Notes: a model not told the origin generated them from the sequence alone. A DNA stretch of 64,000 nucleotides from Ornithodoros turicata (GCF_037126465.1 NC_088204.1:76073807-76137806), one strand, 5' to 3'. Counted from the first letter of the stretch, positions 48,661 to 59,497 are shown. Made by a program: numbers and translations.

Positions 48661-49051
48661 GGAAAAAGTACAGCAAGCCCAGTTTACAGCTTTTTTTTTC
48701 TCTCTCCTCCTTTTCTCTGTTTTTGATTCTCGAATTAAAACGCTGCCGAGGTGCTCGTTACCAAGTTTTGTTTGCTTCCTAAAGTACTTGTCTTAAAGCT
48801 GCCGTGGTGTTTCCGCACGCATCCGATGCAACCGTCACTGTTTTTGCGGCACTTTCGCTGGTACTGAATAGCCCCTTATACAGAACCTGTTCCGTATCCT
48901 ACTGACTTCGTTATACTAACGAGTGTTTAGTACACGCTGCTTGCGCCTTTAGCAGCGCAACCTTTACTAATAACCGAGCCAGACCCTTCCTCTATAGACT
49001 ACTAAAGCTATACCGATAAGCCCTCATCAACTGCAACCACTGCACGGAACA

Positions 49052-49315
49052 ATGAAACGACCTTTCGAAAATCCCACGCGGCCAACATCTCCCGCAACAG
49101 TTTTCAAGGTCTCCGGTAACAAAAAACCGCAGCCGGCACAAATCCCCTCGGGAAGCAACGACGGCCTCGACGAAATACAACAGCGCGTCCATAAAAGGAC
49201 ATTAAGCCAAGAGTTGGACGCCACTTTAATGTATTCACCGCCTACGCACCTCCACACTAAGATCATCTTCCATTCGCGATCGGAATTCGTAATAACCCAG
49301 TTGGCCTTTCACTAG
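49052..49315 (+). CDS. Hypothetical ORF, weak support
   Basis: An 87-codon frame from an ATG in good context (GGAACAATGA) to TAG. The first 60 residues (MKRPFENPTRPTSPATVF and on) are rich in P, T, K and Q with no low-complexity run, which reads like a disordered N-terminus of a real protein or a gag-like ORF. The remainder is less convincing. There is no domain and no obvious splice donor within the frame. A GTAAGT lies at 49340, just beyond the stop codon. It could be the start of a retroelement ORF or chance. Confidence 0.2.
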   Translation: MKRPFENPTRPTSPATVFKVSGNKKPQPAQIPSGSNDGLDEIQQRVHKRTLSQELDATLMYSPPTHLHTKIIFHSRSEFVITQLAFH

Positions 49316-49784
49316 GTACAACGATGTATCGCTATAAGGGTAAGTAATGTACACGGGTATGTCGCTCTCTCTATGACGCACGTAACCGTCTCAGTTATAA
49401 GGTGCGAAATAGGAGGGCTTATCAAGATCACATTTCCCCAGATACGCGCTTTGAGCAAACGAGCTTATTTGCATTCAACGAGGTCGTACAAAGAGGGTTG
49501 TAAATGTAAGACTGACTCCGTGAAAGGGAGATCTTTTACGGCATATCCTGCGGCGTTCTTCCTCTGTTTACATTACAAATACGACCTACATTAATGCGAG
49601 CCGCGTCCTGTGGCCAGATAATGAGCTTTGTCTTAATCCAAGTCTGGTTATGCAAGCTAGGTTCTTTTACGTTGGCATAGTTATGCTGACTCTACCAATG
49701 TTGGTTTTACAGAAACCTTGACCACTATCATTTCTCGTAGTGGTTAGACGACATCCGTCCTCTCGGTGTTCACACACACACACT

Positions 49785-50057
49785 AGCCGTCTGACCGAGT
49801 GGATGCACCGTATGCTCGTCGATGCTGACTACTACCAACAGGATCTTGTTAAATACTTCGAGGTGGTGGGTTCGAATTCCACCTCAAGCTGCGCTGTCTT
49901 AAGTTTTCCCTCAGTCTTCCGACTGTCTCTCCAGACAGATGTCCAACCAGAACTCGTGCTAACCTCCTTATCTTCCACTCCTTTTTGCCGTCCTCGGTGC
50001 GTTTATCCCTGTCTGAACACCTCTCATGGCCACCGTCACCACGCGGTGCTAAAATAG
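49785..50057 (+). mobile_element. Diverged SINE-A copy with class II tRNA-like head
   Basis: The head reads GCCGTCTGACCGAGTGGATG (Leu/Ser-like A-box) and has a B-box GGGTTCGAATTCC at about 49868. The body has diverged more than in other copies (GTTTTCCCTCAGTCTTCCGA) and the 3' end is ACGCGGTGCTAA. The head type agrees with the 31.3-kb copy, not with 38.3 or 45.1 kb. Confidence 0.75.
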
Positions 50058-50171
50058 ACACAGAAATACGAGCAATAAAAAAATAAGAAAACGACGTGCG
50101 CATTCGACGTTGCCTGCCACCGCTTGTGTGTAACTCTCCTATTTTCGAATGTTTCAGTGTGTCGACGTTGT

Positions 50172-50400
50172 ATTATACTATTTATCTATTTATTTATGGA
50201 TATACCTCAAAGCCCTTGAGGGCTTTACATGAGGGGGGGGGCAGCAACGTAGTTGAATTAACCATATAAAAAGCAAACAACAAAAACAGAGCATGACAAT
50301 GGAACACTGTACTGTATATTAGTGAGTTGTTTGAATCAACTGAACACACAGTGCGTAATAAGCTATACAATGTAAAATAAGATAACATGATACGCTTAAG
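50172..50400 (-). mobile_element. LINE 3' end fragment, (TATTTA) tail type
   Basis: On the minus strand it ends CCCCCCCCTCATGTAAAGCC, then CTCAAGGGCTTTGAGG, then AAATAAATAGATAAAT. The arrangement matches 54886-54960. No reverse-transcriptase motif survives here and the 5' limit is approximate. Confidence 0.6.
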
Positions 50401-50558
50401 CAACGTTAGGAAACGTTCAAACTAAACCGAACAATCTGGCAAGTTTCTGTTTAAATGTGGTGTGGTAAGCAAGGACGACTAGCGACTATTGAATAATGAG
50501 CGCGTTATAGTACAAAAGCATTAGTGCCAGTCTACTAGCACAACAACAACAACAACCA

Positions 50559-50610
50559 TATTCAGTTGTCTCGCGACGTAAACACCCAATTATTATTAAC
50601 AACAACCATA
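50559..50610 (+). repeat. SINE-B 3' end
   Basis: CAGTTGTCTCGCGACGTAAA followed by CACCCAATTATTATT. This is the same 3' end as SINE-B copies, with an ATT-repeat tail. Confidence 0.6.
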
Positions 50611-51214
50611 AGAACTGTACTCGTGAACATCTTAAGGCTCGCTTTTTACGTATTAATGCCGGTGCCCGCGGTGTACCACTAAACATAGCCTCCCATTCAC
50701 AACCACACAACTACCTCATCATTATCAGAGAAAAGTTCAAAGCACCTCGCAATTTCAAATATACAATACGTCATTCCCCATCTATTTCTTTCCTTGAACT
50801 AGTCGTGCAAGCAGACGACGACGACAAACTCGAAGCTTGTCAGAAAGGACGGCGACCAATGAGCGTTTCGCTGCGCCGTAAGCCCGTGACAAATTGTCGT
50901 CTGCGTGGGGGCGATAACAAAATTGGCTGCGGGACGACGACACGTTAGGACTCGTTACCAAGAAACTTCTAAATATTCCCGCCAGGGGTTCCGAAGCAAG
51001 GTTGAGAAATACGAAATAACGATACGAGTCTCGGTTTGTTCTGAGGCGCTCGCTGCGTAAAAATGTGAGAATGTAGGACGTTAACTCATTCGTCCATTTT
51101 CTTTTTGCGCATTATTATCGTGCAGAACGTTCTCTTTTTTGCCCAGGTGAACTAACTTTTCGAGCATACGAGGAGCAAAAAAAAAAAAAAAAGGAAAGGT
51201 CACAAACTATAAAA
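50611..51214. other. Unassigned region
   Basis: No gene recognised. GCAGACGAC at 50811-50819 is mirrored by GTCGTCTGC at 50896-50904, an inverted pair about 85 bp apart. Confidence 0.4.
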
Positions 51215-51420
51215 AACAGTCCAGGATGTCCCACCTAACATACCCAAGATATAAAAAAAAATTCGCTCGAGTTGAGAAGCGATTGAAAGCAACTGAATGC
51301 CGTTACCTGTCGTGTATGCTATAGTCGCCACGATTATTTCGTAGTACCTAATTAAATAATTAGATAAGACTAATTAGCTAGATTTTAGAACGTCCTTTTA
51401 AGGGCCGAGGCGGCGGTCGA
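51215..51420 (+). mobile_element. Mariner-like miniature element fragment, CAGGGTGTCCC family
   Basis: It begins GTCCAGGATGTCCCACCTAA and continues through TGCCGTTACCTGTCGTGTAT and AATTAAATAATTAG. This plan (ACAGGGTGTCCC start, then AATTA-rich segment) is one I recall as very abundant in tick genomes. A second copy in the same orientation lies at 52810-52980. The right end is not clear. Confidence 0.55.
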
Positions 51421-51474
51421 GATTATCTGCAGTCCTACTCCGCGGCAGACGGACAGGCAGATTCGCCTTACATA

Positions 51475-52120
51475 TAAACCCTCCGATTATTATTAATATT
51501 TTTCTTATTATCGTTATATTTTTATATTAATCCGGTTTTACGAACAGCGAGAGCCGTTGACTGCCACAGGCTCAGTGTCACAAGCCTTTCGGCTTAGGCG
51601 AGCCGGGCTTAGACGCCGAAATAAATAATTTAGAAATAAATCGTGTAAAAATTCACTTTTCAAAATAACTTTTCAACCATAAACTCGTAGAAATATACAC
51701 TTCACGAAATACGCTCTTCGAAATAAATATTTCAAAATCAATCTTAGAGCGGCGGGCCTGCTGTATTTTGTACGTTTACTAAAGTTGTGCGAATAACTTA
51801 TTAACTATATATTATAGTTATGTATATGTAGTATATATACATATTATTTATTACATAAATTACAATATATATATCACAATAATACATATGATTATTATTA
51901 ACATGTATATGTTAATATTATATATTATAGCTATATATGCATATAACTTATTATTATTATTATCATCATCATCGTAATTATTAATATTTTGAATCGAACA
52001 GATGCTAAGCGCCTTGACGGAAACCCGACCGACGTGTTTGTCGATAACATAATATGGTATTATATTTTTCGCTAATATTTATTTATTTACTTTGTTTATT
52101 TATTTATTTAAAAGTGCCCG
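51475..52120. repeat. A/T-rich low-complexity block
   Basis: Dominated by TAT, ATT and TTTA repeats, especially 51790-51980 and 52060-52110. No coding potential. Confidence 0.8.
51545..51612 (+). repeat. LINE 3' region fragment, second family
   Basis: CCGTTGACTGCCACAGGCTC, GTGTCACAAGCC and TTCGGCTTAGGCGAGCC match the reverse complement of 53224-53285. It lacks a clear tail. Confidence 0.55.
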
Positions 52121-52809
52121 TCAACGGAAAATGCTACTAGATAGTGCACTGAAAAATATAAAATATACAGTCTTATCCTCGGGGAAACCTTCTCGCACAA
52201 CGTCGCGCAATCTCTGTATCATTCATCGCATCTACAATCTCCGCGTCTGGCAATAGTGATTACTGTTAGGCATCCAGGGCTGCACGATCGAAATCTCTAC
52301 GACATTCTAATTCCTGCATTTTTAAGGCTCTCGCCGTCTTAAAGCGACTCTCTCCCACATAGCGGCGTAGCCGATCTTCGCTTGCATGGCGACAGTGACG
52401 AAACCGGGCTATCTAACCTCAGCAGGTGCGTCAACACTGTGCAGTGGGTGCGATTACATTCCTAGCAGACGGCGTTCTGGTAACGTTGTCGTCTGCGCCT
52501 TCTTTTAAATTGCATTTGCATAACCTAATTTGGCGAAATGCGGCACTGCATGTGCGCGCGGGTGTGCCTTTAATGGCCAACTGCGGGTGCTCTTCACGGG
52601 AATGATTTTATAGCTATCTGCGTTACACTTAAATATGGGCGAGACCGTCGAGGTGGAAATTTCTTCGATATGGTTATCGGTGTGAAGACGACGTAGACAA
52701 TTTAAGTAGCACTCCTGTTATATTGCAAAGATGGATTGAGAAAGTTTGAGGAATACAGGCGTAAAATCCCGACAGTCGTCTCTGCTATGTTTTACCGAAT
52801 TTTCTTTCG

Positions 52810-52980
52810 ACGTGCACGTCTTGTACAGGGTGTCCCGCCTAATACACACCAATGTTTAAAACAAACGATGGAGTGTATCTTGAACCTTGAACCAAGTGAA
52901 TGTTATTACCAGTCGTGTATAGTAGTCGCCAGTTCGTTTCATTGTGTGTATAATATAATCAGAAAAGATTAGATTAGGGC
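52810..52980 (+). mobile_element. Mariner-like miniature element fragment, CAGGGTGTCCC family
   Basis: It begins GTACAGGGTGTCCCGCCTAA and passes through GTTATTACCAGTCGTGTATA. It is collinear with the copy at 51215 (shared TCGTGTAT and TAGTCGCCA segments). The right end is truncated. Confidence 0.6.
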
Positions 52981-53171
52981 CGAGGTGTCAATTGAAAAGT
53001 TGGCGCGTTGTCATGTGTGTTGTTCTGTGTTGTTGTTTTGTGTGTGTGATTACAGTGTTTTAAGCGACAAAAAAAATAACGAACAAGTCACACAAAGCAT
53101 ACATAATTACTGTATAATAGCTATACCTGTGACATACCAACCTGGGCAGAACTTGCGGAAGATAACTGAAT

Positions 53172-53400
53172 AATAATAATAATAATTTTATTATGTCATG
53201 TCTTTAAAGCGAAGATACAAAGCAGGCCCGCCTAAGCCGAGAGGCTTGTGACGCTGGGCCTGGAGGCAGTCAACGGCAAAGCAACTAGATACACAATTAT
53301 ACAGGAAAAGGAAACACAAACAAAATGCAACAACAACTTACATGGTACTTAATTAGGCACAATAATATAATTGACGCAGTGACCTTTCAAATGTGACTTT
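53172..53400 (-). mobile_element. LINE 3' end, (AAT)n tail, second family
   Basis: On the minus strand a short frame SVKVTFERSLRQLYY followed by a stop resembles the last residues of a non-LTR retrotransposon ORF2. The 3' UTR then holds GTTGACTGCCTCCAGGCCCA and CACAAGCCTCTCGGCTTAGG, and ends in (ATT)n/(AAT)n (53173-53190 on the plus strand). The 3' UTR matches 51545-51612. The 5' part is missing, as is usual for LINEs. Confidence 0.6.
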
Positions 53401-53424
53401 GACTGAATCATATAATAATAGTAA

Positions 53425-53480
53425 TAAATAATAATAATTCAGGGCTTTACGTCGCGAGACAACGGTGATCTGAAGAATAA
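53425..53480 (-). repeat. SINE-B 3' end
   Basis: The reverse complement reads CCGTTGTCTCGCGACGTAAA then GCCCTGAATTATTATTATT. It abuts the LINE fragment at 53172-53400. Confidence 0.6.
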
Positions 53481-53848
53481 CAGCAGCACGGTAAACAGGT
53501 GTAGAGATGTGTGGCTGTCATCAATATAACGCAACCTTTTCCGAGCCTCGCGCAATAATCACCACCTGCTCGAGCACACCTTCCTGTGATCGAAATTCAC
53601 TTTCTTGCAGGAGAAAGAAAGAAAGAAACACCGTACGGCATGCTGCACTTGATCCGAACTCACTGCTCACCACAGAGCAAATAAGAAACAGACACTCGAG
53701 AACCCCCGGCCACTCCCCTCCCTGCATCAAGCGATACAACAGCGAACAGAGAAAGACAAACACAGCCAATTTTAACGCAGAATGCAACGCTTCGCAATCG
53801 AACAAACTGAAATGGGGCGCGAAATTCGAGCAAAATTACACCCAGTCT

Positions 53849-53872
53849 CTCTCTCTCTCTCTCTCTCTCTCG
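53849..53872. repeat. (TC)n microsatellite
   Basis: About twelve TC dinucleotides. A second, shorter run is at 54013-54030. Confidence 0.9.
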
Positions 53873-55042
53873 TTGCTTTTCGCTTTAAGTTCGTTCTCTC
53901 TACTCAAAAGGAAAAAATAAAGAAACGTAAAATCACCTGATGGCCTCACGTACTGCCACCTATACCTTCTCCCTGCACTTTTCCAAAAAGCAACGCTAAC
54001 CTCCTGATGCTTTCTCTCTCTCTCTCTCTTTAATGAGAAAAAGGGGAAGGAGGAGTCACTCCCTTACCCTCCCGAATGGAAGCCAACACGATTAGATTTT
54101 CCACCCTTCTAATTAGCATAATACCTTCTTACGTCTTTAATTCCTCCCGTCTATTTCTTCCAACGTTCCGGCAGCTCAGTTTTAAATGGGAAGAGGCACT
54201 GAGAGAGTTGCGATCACGAAATTAAGACTCATATCTTTCTTTTCTGTTTCCCTTTCTTCTTCTTCTTCTTTTTTTTATAACCCTCCCTTTATTTATGTTC
54301 CGTTCACACTATTAGTTTCGTCGATATAGCCTTCCAATCTGTAGCTAACTTAGCGTATCGCTTTTAGAGTCAAAGTGAAACGGTCGTAGAGTGTACGTGG
54401 AGGATAAAACGTAAAACGTACTAAGCACAAATGGGGAAAAGAAAAAGAAACGTAATGGTTGTCCAGATTGTGTTTCGTATTGCACCTTGGACGGGGGTTG
54501 GGTGGATTTTTATGGCTGCTTTTGCAGGTTAATGCAGTAGGTCATCTTGTCTGGCCCGTTCTCTGCCTTCTTTTTTTTTTCTCCCTCTCTCTCTATTTCA
54601 TTCTGCCAAAGCTACTGCTTTTATGGGTCAACCCCCCCCCCTTCTTGTAGTTCCTCCCGTAACTTTACAGGATCACGTGACACGTAAGAGAAGTTACAGC
54701 ATCTAAACACATTTGAAAGAGTGGGCATAAATATGGAGCGATCTTTTTTCCAAATTGTTGCCAGTACTAACTCTGGATATCAACTGTAGTAGAGACGCGC
54801 AAAGCTAGGAAGAAAGGGAAGCAGGAAGAAATGAGCGCTTAGTGTGCGTCCTGGGCAGACTTCGAGAGGAACTCTGTCCACATACTTATTTATTTATTTC
54901 GTAGTACCTCAAGGGTCCTATAATGGAGATTACATGGGGGTGGGGGGGGATACAGAGGTAATTAAGAAAGGAATGTTTGCTATACACAGTTTTATACAAT
55001 ACTAAAGTGCCCAGGAAGTCTGAAGTCTACTGTCTGAAATAC

Positions 55043-55176
55043 TGAAGTCGGCCCAGGACGCATACTAAACCCCCTGTCCCCCACTCCTTCCTGCTGTCCT
55101 CTCTCCATCTGTCCACGTCTGTACGCCGCTCATAACCACAGTTGCTTCCCTGTCGCTAACACGGAACTAAAAAAAG
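55043..55176 (+). mobile_element. SINE-A 3' half inside the LINE 3' UTR
   Basis: GAAGTCGGCCCAGGACGCAT, the CTGTCCTCTCTCCATCTGTC block and GTTGCTTCCCTGTCGCTAAC with A-rich tail. The head is missing (5' truncated). AAATAC occurs on both sides (about 55037 and 55182), a possible short target duplication. Confidence 0.7.
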
Positions 55177-55225
55177 TATAAATACAATAAAACAACAACA
55201 CTACATACATTGATGTGAGTGGTTA

Positions 55226-55340
55226 TCATGGTATAAGAGTGAGGATCTGCTTGCGGAAGGTGCAGTTTTCGTCGACGAGTGCAAGGTTAGTGGGGAGGTC
55301 ATTCCAATCGATGGCAGCAAAAGAACGATTTTGAGTCGTT
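55226..55340 (-). pseudogene. Non-LTR retrotransposon ORF2 C-terminus (fragment)
   Basis: The minus-strand frame ends at TGA (55226-55228). The last residues include TTQNRSFAAIDWNDLP, then TNLALVDENCTFRKQ. The pattern R-S-F...W-N-x-L-P...F-(R/K) close to a stop is the usual end of ORF2 in several LINE clades, downstream of the reverse-transcriptase domain. Nothing upstream survives: the frame runs directly into SINE sequence at about 55346. The clade cannot be decided from this stretch. Confidence 0.7.
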
Positions 55341-55557
55341 AATGTGTCTGAAAATCCGTCCGAAACCCTAGGGAAGACCTGAGACGGCACAGCTGTCGGT
55401 GGGGTTCAATCACGTTTTCAGGGTGACTTTGCAAACACCCCACACCAAACAATGAATACCGTATGCTCAAGACCACGACGTGTCCGCTGTGCGTAATCAG
55501 GAAATGTGGTCGCGAAATGCTGCATGTGGCGTCACACGTTCGTTTCGGTGCGTCAAC

Positions 55558-56143
55558 CACAGGGGTGGCATCCAATGTATTGCTCCGTAGACGAAAGCGT
55601 GCTGGGCGAACGCAATGCATCCTGGACAGGTGCTGGTCGCACGTCACAGCAAACATCAAGGACTCGTGACCTTAAAGATGGCGGCCCCCGTGATCGGCGG
55701 CCAAACCGTTTGTAAACAATGCGGTTGTTGTTCTGGACGACGTTTTGGATGTTTTTCGATCACGGTAATTATTTTTATCCGATAATCTCGCAATAAAACG
55801 CGCAGTTTTACACATAAAGCCTCGTATTGTTGACAACTTCCAAGGATGTGATGACGACTGCGCGTTAAGACTTACCGAGCCGATGCGATGTACTTAAACT
55901 AAGGTGAAATGGACTACCATGTTGCGGAAGAAGCACCGCATTGTTTATGCGGGCAAAATACGGTCATCCATTGGTGTTATGAAGGTGAAAATATGTCGTA
56001 AGCGGCAAAACGACATGTAAACAAAGTCACATGACCTCAAAATGACGTTTTCTATGACGTGCGACCAGGACAAGATGGCAGATTTGCCAAAAGCACCCGC
56101 TTGAGGGTAGTTACAACAATGGCGGGTTTGTGTCACCCCTGTG
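55558..56143. mobile_element. hAT-type element with perfect 8-bp TSD
   Basis: 586 bp with ends CACAGGGGTGGCATCC and GTGTCACCCCTGTG, flanked by perfect GCGTCAAC repeats (55550-55557 and 56144-56151). Subterminal inverted segments include GCACGTCACAG/CTATGACGTGC. It carries AAGATGGCGGC near 55674. No transposase is present. Confidence 0.85.
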
Positions 56144-56204
56144 GCGTCAACCCTCGTTTTCTACGACAACGACGCGTCGACAAATTTTCCCTATGTGTTC
56201 CTAC

Positions 56205-56272
56205 CGAAGTCGGCCCAGGACGCATATATTCACCGCGCTGTCCCCTCTCCATCTGTTCACATCTGTTGACAC
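56205..56272 (+). mobile_element. SINE-A body fragment
   Basis: GAAGTCGGCCCAGGACGCAT followed by CCCCTCTCCATCTGTTCAC. Head and 3' end are missing. Confidence 0.6.
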
Positions 56273-56279
56273 TTGACGA

Positions 56280-56365
56280 AAAAGCACCGCCAGGGGGGGT
56301 TTCGAACCCACACCCTCTGATCCCCCCGGTAGTTTAACAGATGCCACCAGTTACATCATGCTAGC
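56280..56365 (-). repeat. tRNA-like SINE head fragment
   Basis: The minus strand shows a B-box GGGTTCGAAACC at about 56306 and an upstream A-box-like TGGCATCTGTTAAACTACC. It lies head-to-head with the SINE body fragment at 56205. Confidence 0.5.
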
Positions 56366-56454
56366 TATACCCTCAAATCAACGTGCAAAAGCTACGCTAG
56401 GAAGTACAGGAAGATCGCACCCATCCTCAACACATTCGCCCTCACGCTGCTGCC

Positions 56455-56505
56455 GGCCGTTGTTGATACAGCCTTAATCGCTTCGCGGTGCCCTAATAGG
56501 AATGT
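56455..56505 (+). repeat. SINE-A 3' end scrap
   Basis: ATCGCTTCGCGGTGCCCTAA matches the SINE-A 3' terminus. The rest is diverged. Confidence 0.45.
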
Positions 56506-57396
56506 TTACAAAACGAGGTCTCACAAACGACTCTCGCATTGTGAGCTCACCAACCATACCACACACTGGAACCACAAAAACCAGGCCCTGCTGCGCCGTT
56601 GTGTAACCCGGCAATTTACAGCCCCATGAGCCGCTGATTCGCTGTTCATATCTCCCTGCACTCCCACCCAACTAAAACCAGCACTACACGCTCTCCTATC
56701 GTCGCAATTTAGCATTCAATTGTTCCCCGGGGACTAGCCCGCCAACTACCAGCAACGCCACCACCGTTAATTACGACCCCTTCTCCTCGCGCGTCCGCTA
56801 CCGCAGCGCCGCCGCGCGCTTTCTTCTGTCAAAAGTCGGTCGCGTCCCAATACGAGTCTAAATAACGTCCGTATCTCTCTCTCTCGCTCTCTCTGGAAAA
56901 CTTAGGAATCGTGCCTCGAATAAATCCTGATAATTTATTCTTCTCGGTTTCTGTCTGTTTCGCTTTCAAAGAGGTAAATGCTGTTTGCTTCGCGAGCGCG
57001 AATATTACCGTTAGCGCTACTGCTTCCGCAACGCGAAGGCAGATAAGTTTAGCAAAGCTGTGATTGGATGGATCTTTTTGCGCTTTATGCTAAGCGAGCG
57101 CAAAGACAAACGGTGCCCTCGAGAGTATGGGCGAAAATGAAGACGCCATTTTTTTTTACTGGGAAGTATTTTTATGAGCTCAATTACCACCGAGAGCGTG
57201 AAGTTGTGTTTAATGAGCGCACTGGGCCCTAGAGGACAGAGTGTACTACTGCTTGAGTTCACATCGAACGAGCGGACAAAAAGAGATAGTAACCATTCGG
57301 GATATATAATATCTCGGAAGGTCAATCGTGCAAGGCGTTATAGGCGCCGCTGCTTCGTGCGCTGAAGCGAGGGATTTCTGAACAAGAAAAGTAGAG
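56506..57396. other. Unassigned region
   Basis: No gene recognised. There is a CpG-rich patch at 56780-56820 and a short (TC)n run at 56875-56890. Confidence 0.4.
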
Positions 57397-57948
57397 TACA
57401 GGGTGTGTGCAGAAAAACATGACCCGCATTTTTACATGTAACTCGTTGTCTACTTACCCGAGGAACTTCCGGTGGCGTACGATGGCGTATTTATGCGTGC
57501 GAAAGCTACAAAAAAAATCCTGGAAGCCATACCCAGCCTAAAAAAAATAAACAGAGCGCGAAAACATGGGCTTCCATGCATTAGAATAGGGCGGTCATCA
57601 CGGTGCATGGCAGTGCATTTCAGTCTCAGGAGAGCTATGTGCAGGCACCGCCGGGGTACTGCCGATGAGCATCCAGGTGGGACATCGTTTCGATTTATGC
57701 ACCGATAGCTCCCCTAGCGGTACTTGAACACAACTCTCCTACATCCACCATGTTGCCCTATTCTGATGCACGGAGGCCGACGTTTTCGTTGCTCCGTTTA
57801 TTTTTTAAGCTGAGTATGGCTTCCATAATTTTTCTGCAGATTTCGCACGCATAAATGCGCCATCGTGCGCCACCGGAAGTTCGTTAGTTAGGTAGACAAC
57901 GAGCTATGTGCCTAAATGCGGGTCACGTTTTTCTGCACACACCCTGTA
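57397..57948. mobile_element. TIR element, TACAGGGTGTGTGC type
   Basis: 552 bp. The ends are TACAGGGTGTGTGCAGAAAA and TTTTCTGCACACACCCTGTA. The inverted homology extends about 170 bp inward on each side (CGTTGTCTAC, ACTTCCGGTGGCG, GGAAGCCATAC), with indels. The outer TA fits Tc1/mariner-type insertion. No transposase frame. Confidence 0.88.
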
Positions 57949-58403
57949 CTTTCAGGTTGATGTGGGATTAAAGATTTGTGACTGTCATCCACGAACGAGA
58001 ATGAACAGTACGCGCTTAGCACCTACCTGTTCACCAGTTGCCCCATGCATCGGGACATTATGTGATGAATTTAAGGCGAACTTATATAGTCGCGGAAACC
58101 TCACGAACACTGCCATATTATGGTACAGTTGTTGCCAGACTACTAGAGACCACTATGGATTTTTTTTCCGGTCTATTGAGCTGTTCACCTACAATACCCA
58201 CGAACCCTTAACACGTCATCCCCAAACCTTTAAATACCGTGCCGATCATGACGACGGTTGCCAGACTCTGTTTGAAATATCTGCGGCTCTCGTCCTGATT
58301 AACTTCCCTTAACATTTCCTTACCGAACCGGTATTTTAGCGGTATTATAACCGGTAGCTGAATTTGCTACTCTTCTATATAACGCAAATATGATAAGCAT
58401 TTA

Positions 58404-58749
58404 AAGAGATTGAAACATTCAAATAATTTATTCTATTAAAAAACAAGCTTTCGGGCGGAGCCCGTGCGATACATTCAAGACTTGGTACAGGTATTTATAC
58501 TAAATGTACATCAGAGGAAGGTGACAAAGAAGGTGGTGAGGAGGAAATACAAAGGCTCGTTAGAGAGGATTGAGGACGCGAAATCCTCTCTAACGAGACT
58601 TTGTATTTCCTCCTCACCACCTTAATTGTCACCTTTCTCCGATGTACATTTAGTATAAATATCTGTACCAAGTCTTGAATGTATCGCACGGGCTCCGTCC
58701 GAAAGCTTGTTTTTTAGTAGAATAAATTATTTGAATGTTTCAATCTCTT
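58404..58749. repeat. 346-bp near-perfect palindrome
   Basis: AAGAGATTGAAACATTCAAA at the left is mirrored by GAATGTTTCAATCTCTT at the right, and the two halves pair along their full length with few mismatches. The centre lies near 58576, with a loop of only about 15 bases (around TTGAGGACGCGAAAT). No flanking target duplication is evident. It abuts the truncated SINE-A at 58755. Confidence 0.9.
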
Positions 58750-58754
58750 GAAAT

Positions 58755-59015
58755 ACTGATCTTATCCACCTGCTGAAGACTGGGAGGTGGTGGGTTCGAA
58801 TCCTACCAGCGGCTGTGCTGTCAGAGGTTTTCCCTGGGTTTTCCGAAGACTTTTCGGACGAATACGTCGGCACAGTTCCCCCTGAAGTCGGCCCAGGACA
58901 CACACTAACCCCCCCGTTCCTCCACTCCTTCCTGCTGTCCTCTCTCCATTTGTCTACGTCTGTACGTCGCTCATCGCCACAGTTGCTTCGCGGCGCTAAC
59001 ACGGGATAAAAAATA
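58755..59015 (+). mobile_element. SINE-A copy, 5' truncated in the tRNA head
   Basis: It starts within the head (CTGATCTTATCCACCTGC), keeps the B-box (GGGTTCGAATCC at 58792), the full body and the 3' end GCTTCGCGGCGCTAACACGG with an A-rich tail. The A-box is missing exactly where the palindrome at 58404-58749 ends. Confidence 0.88.
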
Positions 59016-59466
59016 TAAAAAAACTTGCGAGTGCTAGACTTTTCCCATTTTTGCCAGTTAATAACGCCAATATGTAAGATGAGAACATTATTCACTACGT
59101 ACCGATACCAAACCCATGCTTTCCACTGCACATTGTTGTTCAACTGGAGAGCACCATAAACTGCGCACAAACCAACCGCAAAGAAGCATTGTGCTCAGCC
59201 TAAACGCGCAGTTGAAACTTGTCCGTTTCCAAACGTTTGGCCTTGGGCGCAATTATTTCGTAATAAATTCGCAGGTTCTGCGAAGTTTCTTGCACAAAAC
59301 GTTACACCATCACAACGCTGCTTCCACACCGTGCGGCTTAGCCGCGCTTCGTCTTTTGTGTCTTCAATAATGAATAATACGACATCAACACCAATCAATC
59401 AATATCACGCCAGGATACAAACAGAGAAACCGAGAACCCTACAGCGCGATAGGAACGGCTCTTTTT

Positions 59467-59497
<31 letters not shown>

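Larger units (their letters stand above)
54886..55345 (-). mobile_element. LINE 3' end inserted in a SINE
   Basis: On the minus strand it contains the C-terminus of a reverse-transcriptase ORF (see 55226-55340), then a 3' UTR, then CCCCCACCCCCATGTAATCT, GGACCCTTGAGGTACTACG and an AAATAAATAAATA tail. It is severely 5'-truncated. The 3' UTR carries a plus-strand SINE fragment at 55043-55176. Confidence 0.75.
54817..55432 (-). mobile_element. SINE-A copy interrupted by LINE and second SINE
   Basis: Minus-strand SINE-A sequence appears in two blocks: 54817-54885 (GCGTCCTGGGCAGACTTCGA) and 55346-55432 (CCGTCCGAAACCCTAGGGAA, AGACGGCACAGC). In intact copies these blocks are adjacent, joined through GGAACTGTGCCGACATTCGTC. 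About 460 bp of other repeats separate them here. Confidence 0.75.
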
